The notes under the pieces: model-generated
What the model saw: the letters and a program-made list of their open reading frames with translations, nothing else
Database searches by the model: none
Told to the model about the DNA's origin: nothing
From: Liolophura sinensis
Lineage: Eukaryota > Mollusca > Polyplacophora > Chitonida > Chitonidae
Reading direction: 5' to 3'
DNA length: 64,000 bases
Assembly (NCBI RefSeq): GCF_032854445.1
Contig: NC_088305.1
Coordinates: forward strand, 6,453,606-6,517,605
Shown: one piece after another, positions 58,177-64,000 of the stretch
Layout: each line of letters starts with the position of its first letter
How positions within the stretch are numbered: position 1 is the first letter of the stretch
Program-made: the position numbers and the translations under genes

Positions 58177-58545
58177 ATATTGAAGCCAAACATTATGTTA
58201 TTGTAGTCAAACAAATCCATGATGTTATCACTGTAACCATTATGTTATCGAAGCCTAATGTAACCATTATGTTATCGAAGCCAAATGTAACCATTATGTT
58301 ATTGAAGCCAAATGTAACCATAATGTTATCCAAGCCAAACATAACCATAATGTCATCAAAGCCAAATGTAACCATTATGTTATCGAAGCCAAGTGTAACC
58401 ATTATGATTGTCAAAGCCATAGGTAACCATTATGTTTATCGAAGCCTAATGTAACCATTATGTTATTGAAGCTAAATGTAGCCATTATGATTGTCAAAGC
58501 CATAGGTAAGTATTATGTTTATCGAAGCCTAATGTAGCCATTATG
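58177..58545. repeat. Minisatellite, 27-bp unit with an 83-bp higher-order block
   Basis: Regular units start at 58,233 (GTAACCATTATGTTATCGAA, then GCCAAAT) and continue for about 12 copies; decayed units precede them from 58,177. Towards the right, the series GATTGTCAAAGCCATAGGTA, then GTTTATCGAAGCCTAATGTA occurs twice about 83 bases apart, so several units were duplicated together. As 27 is 3 x 9, the plus strand reads as a 9-residue SKPNVTIML repeat; I see no gene context. Confidence 0.93.
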
Positions 58546-58581
58546 TCTTCATTGCTTTGAACCTTAATAAACTTAAATACT

Positions 58582-58785
58582 GACATTAATAGCAGGGTAT
58601 TCATTTTTATTGGAGAAGGAGGTCGAAGCTCAAAAGTAGGCAGCTGAGTTGAAAGTAATTATGCCACAATTGCTGTTGATTTAAACAGTAAGAATATTCA
58701 GAGTATATTCTATGGGAGCTATGGGGGCTATGGGAACGGCAGTAGACAGCTGTCTGCAGCCTGCTACTTGCCCTTTTTGAACATC
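58582..58785 (-). repeat. Unnamed dispersed repeat, copy 2 of an inverted pair
   Basis: Reverse-complement relative of 52,575-52,757: GGAGAAGGAGGTCGAAG, AAAAGTAGGCAGCTGAGTTG, AAAGTAATTATGCCACAATT, GTAAGAATATTCAGAGTAT, GTAGACAGCTGTCTGCAGCC and TGCTACTTGCCCTTTTTGAA. It carries an additional short GGGAGCTATGGGGGCTATGG segment. Confidence 0.85.
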
Positions 58786-59311
58786 CTAACTTCTATACAA
58801 TATTATATGCTGGCAAGAAATATACAGTTAGTTACATGTAATTGTTAAATATTAATTTGTAACTGTTACATACATATAGTAGTTTAAATAATTTTATCAA
58901 TCATAAAAAAACAAATACCCAAAAAAATTTTTTTAACATTAATACTGCAGAAGTGTAAAGTGACAGAATAGTCAGTGTCAGTTTTTTATTCTGTTCATTC
59001 AGTTTTTTTTAGAGAAAAGTATTTATATTTTTTCCAATTTGACCGTGTGATATTCTGTATTTATTATTTGTGTAATTATTGAGAGTTATTCACCACTAGT
59101 AAGGAAATACACAAGTTGATACAGCTTAAGGAACAATGTTAAGGACAAAGCAATAATATTTATGTATGCAATGTATTTCTGTTTATTGTAGATAAGTGTT
59201 CCCAGCCCTTAAAAAACAAAGATTTTGATGTGTACATCTATGATCACTTTAATGAAGTTATATTCCTGTGATTCCTGAGAATTGTAAATTTGTTGCAGAA
59301 TGTAAAGATAT
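58786..59311. other. Probable intron, no exon seen
   Basis: Very AT-rich, no gene features. Confidence 0.5.
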
Positions 59312-59728
59312 AAATGTATAACAAATACAACACGGAAATGTATAACAAATACAACACGGAAATGTATAACAAATACAACATGGAAATGTATCACAAATAC
59401 AACACGGAAATGTATCACAAATACAGCACAGAAACGTATCACAAATACAACACGGAAATGTAAAACAAATACAACACAGAAATGTATCACAAATACAACA
59501 CTGAAATGTATAACAAATACAATATGGAAATGTATCAAAAATACAGCACAGAAATGTACCACAAATATGGAAAGGAATTGTATCACTAACTCGGCATGGT
59601 AATGTATCACAAATGCAGCATGGAAATGTATCACAAATGTAGCACGGAGATGTATCACAAATGCAGCATGGAAATATATCAGAAATAAAGCACAGAAATG
59701 TAGCATAAATACAGCACGGAAATACTTC
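59312..59728. repeat. Minisatellite, 17 units of exactly 24 bp
   Basis: AAATGTATNACAAATACA-type units start at 59,312 and every 24 bases, with the seventeenth boundary at 59,720 and no indels. As 24 is 3 x 8, two minus-strand frames remain open for about 170 codons (8-residue repeats such as VIHFRVVF and CDTFPCCI). Both overlapping frames being open is what a tandem repeat without stops predicts, so neither is called as a gene. Confidence 0.95.
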
Positions 59729-59751
59729 ATGACTGTCTATCCTTTTCTGCT

Positions 59752-59875
59752 GTGCTGGCATGTAACTCATTGTAGGGTAACTCATTGTACGGGTAACTCA
59801 TTGGAGAGGTTTGTGTTAGTGAACAAACCCCTATAGCCTGTACGATAGCCTGTACAATAGCCTGTACAAGCGGCA
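59752..59875. repeat. Two short tandem repeats
   Basis: GTAACTCATTGTA occurs three times at 59,762-59,806 with small differences, and a 12-base unit TAGCCTGTACAA occurs three times at about 59,834-59,869. Confidence 0.8.
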
Positions 59876-61014
59876 TGCTAGCTGGCTTTTTACTTTGGCA
59901 TTTGTGAAGGGCTTGAAAATGACCCGAGACTATAGTAATGGAGTCCCCTTACAATAGCGGAGAGGTGAAGCGTTTAGCAGACATGGGTTTGATGGCCTTT
60001 TAGCCACTCGTCTCTGGATTCTGTCTGTTCCTGATTGTGTCCTATAACCCATATTGGTTTTTGTATACAATTCCTATTTTTTGATGAGGGTCATGAGGGG
60101 TAGAGAGCGAGGTGCATGAATACCATTGGATTATCTTTTAGCGATGAATTTGTGGAAAAACTGACTGAAGATTTTGTAAGGCTGATACTTGACTGTGCAG
60201 ATTTATTTATATATTTACAGTGATTTTAATGTTTTTGAAAACTAAAAGTAATACTTTATAGACACCTTTATTGTTATTTTCAGAGTTTAGCTCATCTATT
60301 GATGGATTTATGGAGTTTAAATTTATACAGATATAAAAGCATATGAATTATTTTGTATTTAGTGCGATGCAACATATTTTACTTTTAGAATAGCACTGCA
60401 GTTCTGGATTTATTTGTTAATCAATGTAAACAATGTAGATCTCAAAAAGCCAGTCTACCATTGACAATTCAAATCATTGTCTTAAACCTTTTCCTTTATC
60501 ATCCCTGCATGGAGCTGGAGACCTGAGTTAGTGTGATCATGTCATCATGGTAAGGTGGCATAAGGACAGTCCCTCCCTCTACTCTTTACCCTCAGTGTTG
60601 GTGATCAGGAAACACACCTTGCCTGTCAGGTTTATGTTAAAGTTACTGGAGTGTATCACCTGAAGCGACTATAATATGCCTAAAGTGCCGCTCTGCTTTC
60701 AACCTTGATCAGCCGAAGCCGTCACATTTTCAGCCCAGCACAGTACACCTCCGTTTTGTGTGCCGCGTTCTTTCCCCCTGCTAGGGTAAGGTTTCAGGTC
60801 AGGGCGTTTCAATGGTGAGTTCTTCTTGTCAGCCATGGAACATTTTAAATCATGCCCTGATATTCAGTCCTACCAACCCCCTGCTAATCCACCTTCCGTA
60901 AATCACCCAGTGTTCTTTCAAACACAACAGTGGCGTAAATGGGCTTGAACTTCCTAAAGCAAACAAAACAAGAAAGGCCTTGGGAGCCTGTGTTGGTGGC
61001 CTGCGTCAGGTCAT
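59876..61014. other. Probable intron, no exon seen
   Basis: No exon recognised. A GC-richer part at 60,480-60,980 lacks any convincing open frame bounded by splice sites. Confidence 0.45.
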
Positions 61015-61385
61015 AAGGCCAGGATAGTGAGTGACCGCATGACACAACATTCTCACAATGTATCTCGATTCATTATTGTGCCTCATCACCGTCTAGTAAT
61101 AAGGCCAGGATAGTGAGTGACCACATGACACAACATTCTCACAAAGTATCTTGATTCATTATTGTGCCTCAACACCATCTAGTAATAAGGCCAGGATAGT
61201 GAGTGACCGCATGACACAACATTCTCACAAAGTATCTCGATTCATTATTGTGCCTCAACACCGTCTAGTAATAAGGCCAGGATAGTGAGTGACCGCATGA
61301 CACAACATTCTCACAATATATCTCGATTCATTATTGTGCCTTAACACCGTCAAGTAATAAGGTCAAGATAGTGAGTGACCGCATG
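61015..61385. repeat. Tandem repeat, four 86-bp units plus partial
   Basis: AAGGCCAGGATAGTGAGTGA starts at 61,015, 61,101, 61,187 and 61,273, with a partial fifth unit at 61,359, all exactly 86 apart. Each unit also holds CATGACACAACATTCTCACA, ATCTCGATTCATTATTGTGC and CAACACCGTCTAGTAA. The copies are nearly identical, indicating recent expansion. Confidence 0.95.
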
Positions 61386-62264
61386 TAAAGGGAAGACAAG
61401 AAATAAAATAGATATAAAATGGAGTTCCTGGTAAAGTGTACACTCATCATTTATTCAATCAGTTACTCATTTATTTCTTTGATTACTGTAAATATGATAC
61501 CATACACTTGAATTTTTTCACTCTTTCTCGTGGAAAAAAGTTTGTATGAATTTGACTATGCACATGAGAAATACCACATAATGTGCAGCAAAGGAAAAGA
61601 TACCCAGTCATTTGGAGTGGATTTATTTTGTGAGTCGTTTGTTTTGTTGTTAATTTAGTAAGAACTTCTGTTTGGGTAGAAGCACAAAGAAAAGACTTAA
61701 TCTAAAAGGCGGACAGTGATACACCCAATCCAAACCATTCCCAAAACTTTTTGAGCGTTCATCAGGGAAATGATCATTAAAAAGCATTGGTACCTGCCCA
61801 CTCTTTCAGCTGTGGTATCACCCAACCCCAACTCTCATACTAACAGGATAGAAAGTATGAGGGACCACAGAAAAAAATGTGAAGAAAAGACTTAATTAGC
61901 AGTGTTGAGGGTGTGGGTACACTAAAGCTGTCTTGTCCAGACTAAACGAAGGTGAAAGCTGGGTGAGTTATGAGATCTCTGGGAGGGTAGGCTTACACCC
62001 TAAAGACTGGATGACTCCTAACTTTATGTGCCACACTGGGCAAAAAAAAACAAAAAGAAAAAAAAAAAAACATGGGTACCACCCCTGGCTGTTGCCATCC
62101 CCACCCCTTCCTATCACACATCCACCTATTTCTGGCCGAATTAAAAACACTTGGATAAGGTGGATGCTGACTTCAGAGATAAGTCACATCCACGAAAGCC
62201 TGATGCATCATATATCTGTATTTTGGTAGCTTTTTTCTTCAGGAAATGTTATTCCTGTGAACAA
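61386..62264. other. Probable intron, no exon seen
   Basis: A 98-codon frame at 61,933-62,229 passes through a poly-A run and has no recognisable features. Confidence 0.5.
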
Positions 62265-62535
62265 GTACCGGGGTGGGGGGTGGCGGGGGGGAGGGTGTTG
62301 GGTGATATTGCGAATGAAATAACTGGATATGTGCAAGAATTTGTTGGATAAAACCAGAAAAAGAAGAGAGGTCAGAATTTTTAGCTGTTAATTTGTAAGT
62401 TAATCAGAATGGGGATTATTACTTTATGATCTGTGTTCTGTTTCTGTTTTATAAACTTTTCTCTAAAGGCAAATAAATCTGTAGTTCATTTGTGTGTGTG
62501 GGTGGGTGTCGGGGCGGGTGGTGGGGGGGGGGAGG
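62265..62535 (+). other. Two G-rich, G-quadruplex-capable stretches
   Basis: At 62,269-62,303 and 62,500-62,535 the plus strand has at least four closely spaced runs of three or more G (for example GGGGTGGGGGGTGGCGGGG). Both fit the usual G-quadruplex pattern on the plus strand, the presumed non-template strand. Confidence 0.6.
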
Positions 62536-63838
62536 TTGTCTTGCTAATTAGATGGAAAGGAACATGTATTATGTGGGAAAGAATATGTTAATATAGGAAA
62601 AATTGGAAAAGTCTTTAAGTTTTTTGACCTGTTGGTTTGTAATTTAATATTAATGGGGGCTTTTAATCAGTTTCTAGAAGTAAAAGCTATTGTGGAGACA
62701 TTTAAAAGATACATCATTGTTTCATACCCCACCCCCCCCCAGTATTTTCCATGGCGATATTAGTATCATGAAGGATAGCTTAAACATGTTATGAAAACTT
62801 TCCAATGCCAAGGACAACTTCTGCGCTGCATTTCTATAAAAGGTAATGAGAAGATGGTGAGAGCATTCGTGCACAGTGGAAAGAGAAGAATTGTTTGACG
62901 TGGTGGATACACATTTTAAAGCATGGTCTTGGCTAACAACTGCCCCCACCCAACACCCCACCCCCATGCCACCTCCCCTCCCCCACCCTACCCACCTCAC
63001 CCTCCCACCTCAACACACAAGGTTATAAGCACTTTGAGATTCATTACCTTGTTCCCATTGGCTCATTGTCTGCTGACTCAACCTTAGTCCCAGTAACCCT
63101 GTCCAGCGCCTGTTTCCTTGGCAACCTAAATAATTTACTATGAAATAGTGATTTGTGATGTGACTCGTCCAGAATTATGTCTGCATGATGACACGAGATT
63201 TATTGTGTCTGGGATTCAATCGATAAAAATAACGAGAAACAGAGGCAGAGCATTTCTGTGATTTGTAATACCATGTGATTACACAGGCATGATGTCATCT
63301 TCTCTCATGTGGAAGAGATAGCTGTGTTGCATTTCCCTGACAAAGGTTGCTTAATTATTTATGACTTTGTGTTTTGCCAGTTCTCTTTAGTTTAAACATT
63401 CATATGTGCTTTGAGGATGGAATGAAATTTTTAAAATTGCCACATCCTTGTATACATTTCTTTGCAGATGTTTAGTGGGGTGGGAAATGAAATATTTCAA
63501 ACATAGTGCTCATAGAATGGAGACAAATGACAGATACAATGGGGAAATATTTATTGACTTATTTTTTTCCTTCAATGGTTAGCCAGAGTTCTATACAGAG
63601 TATCATTGTCTCTGCTGAAAAAATCACATGGGAAAACCTGAAAAAGAAATCAAATGAAATGTTGAATTTCAGCATTAAATTTTCATTGGTGTACATCTTT
63701 ACATTGAAGCTGTTCTTATATAAATTTTGCAATTTTGGGTATTTGGATTCACTGCATTAAATAACGGTACTCTGTTTATTGCTTTTTGATTATTTTTTTC
63801 CAAATAACGAAGTAAAGACAAAGATTTCTGGATATAAC
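62536..63838. other. Probable intron with C-rich tract
   Basis: A poly-C run is at 62,731-62,740 and a C-rich tract (CACCCCC, CCTCCCC repeats) at 62,940-63,018, complementary in kind to the G-rich stretches upstream. No exon recognised. Confidence 0.5.
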
Positions 63839-63987
63839 CCTGGAGCCGGCTTTGTGAAGCTCACTTAACTAAGTTTGCCCTTAACTACCATGATGACGCA
63901 TGTTGCAGAGATATAAAGTGCACTTAGCTAAGGGCAACTTAGCACTAAGTATGCTTCATGAAACTGCCCCCAGGTTGTGTTATATCC
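63830..63987. mobile_element. Palindromic MITE-like element with long inverted repeats
   Basis: Left arm CCTGGAGCCGGCTTTGTGAA, then CACTTAACTAAG and GCCCTTAACTA, is matched by the reverse complement of the right arm ending at 63,974 (CCTGGGGGCAGTTTCATGAA, CATACTTAG, GCCCTTAGCTA). The arms are about 50 bases around a short centre (ACCATGATGACGCATGTTGC). Outside the arms GGATATAAC (63,830-63,838) and GTTATATCC (63,979-63,987) are also complementary. There is no coding sequence, so it would depend on a transposase elsewhere. Similar CTTAG/CTAAG-rich palindromic elements occur in other animal genomes as far as I remember. Confidence 0.8.
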
Positions 63988-64000
63988 ATCATGCTTAGGA

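Noticed and set aside
59209-59785. Two overlapping minus-strand frames of about 175 codons
   Set aside because: Both follow from the 24-bp array having no stop codons in two frames. Simple repeat proteins HFRVVFVI and CDTFPCCI have no known counterpart.

Overview
This window is eukaryotic and very probably molluscan (bivalve or gastropod). The sequence is AT-rich and gene-poor, and it carries many copies of tRNA-derived SINEs whose heads have recognisable pol III A and B boxes and whose tails end in TTTA- or CACT-type repeats. The body of the commonest family (core CAGCATTATGGTGGGAGG, tail with GTAAAACACC and AATAAATAAA) is one I associate from memory with molluscan SINEs of the RUDI/V-SINE type. 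The species cannot be named from the sequence. There are no prokaryotic operons, ribosome binding sites, rRNAs, convincing functional tRNAs or CRISPR arrays.

Layout. Positions 1-31,780 look intergenic. CpG frequency is ordinary, most of the SINE copies lie here (including a SINE inserted in a SINE, a cluster at 10.4-12.5 kb and a copy with a perfect 15-bp target-site duplication), and there are several minisatellites. At 31,780-32,300 the CpG density peaks around a CCAAT box, and a convincing first coding exon follows at 32,301-32,373: a 24-residue signal peptide ending at a CAG|GTGGGT splice donor. From 33 kb to the end the sequence is AT-rich, CpG-poor and dominated by microsatellites, minisatellites and occasional SINEs, as expected of long introns in a methylated gene body. 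A second first-exon-like block is at 43,436-43,593 (53 residues of N-terminal coding sequence ending at CG|GTAAGG). An isolated CpG-rich coding-looking block at 49,169-49,590 resembles the N-terminal half of a BED-like zinc finger.

How it fits together. The simplest model is one or two plus-strand genes starting at 32.3 kb and 43.4 kb whose later exons lie beyond the window, separated from the left-hand intergenic DNA by a CpG-island-like promoter. The two first exons end in different intron phases (1 and 2), so they cannot splice in frame to the same acceptor; they belong to different genes, or at least join different second exons. Almost all the long open frames in the window come from tandem arrays with units of 21, 24, 27, 33, 51 or 57 bp and are not evidence of protein-coding genes.

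The best leads are the two first exons and their relation, the CpG switch that marks the transcription unit, the shared 3' tail of at least three SINE families, the 25-bp array with a 100-bp higher-order period, the palindromic mobile element at the right end, and an unnamed repeat present as an inverted pair 6 kb apart. I found no new enzymatic or defence system.
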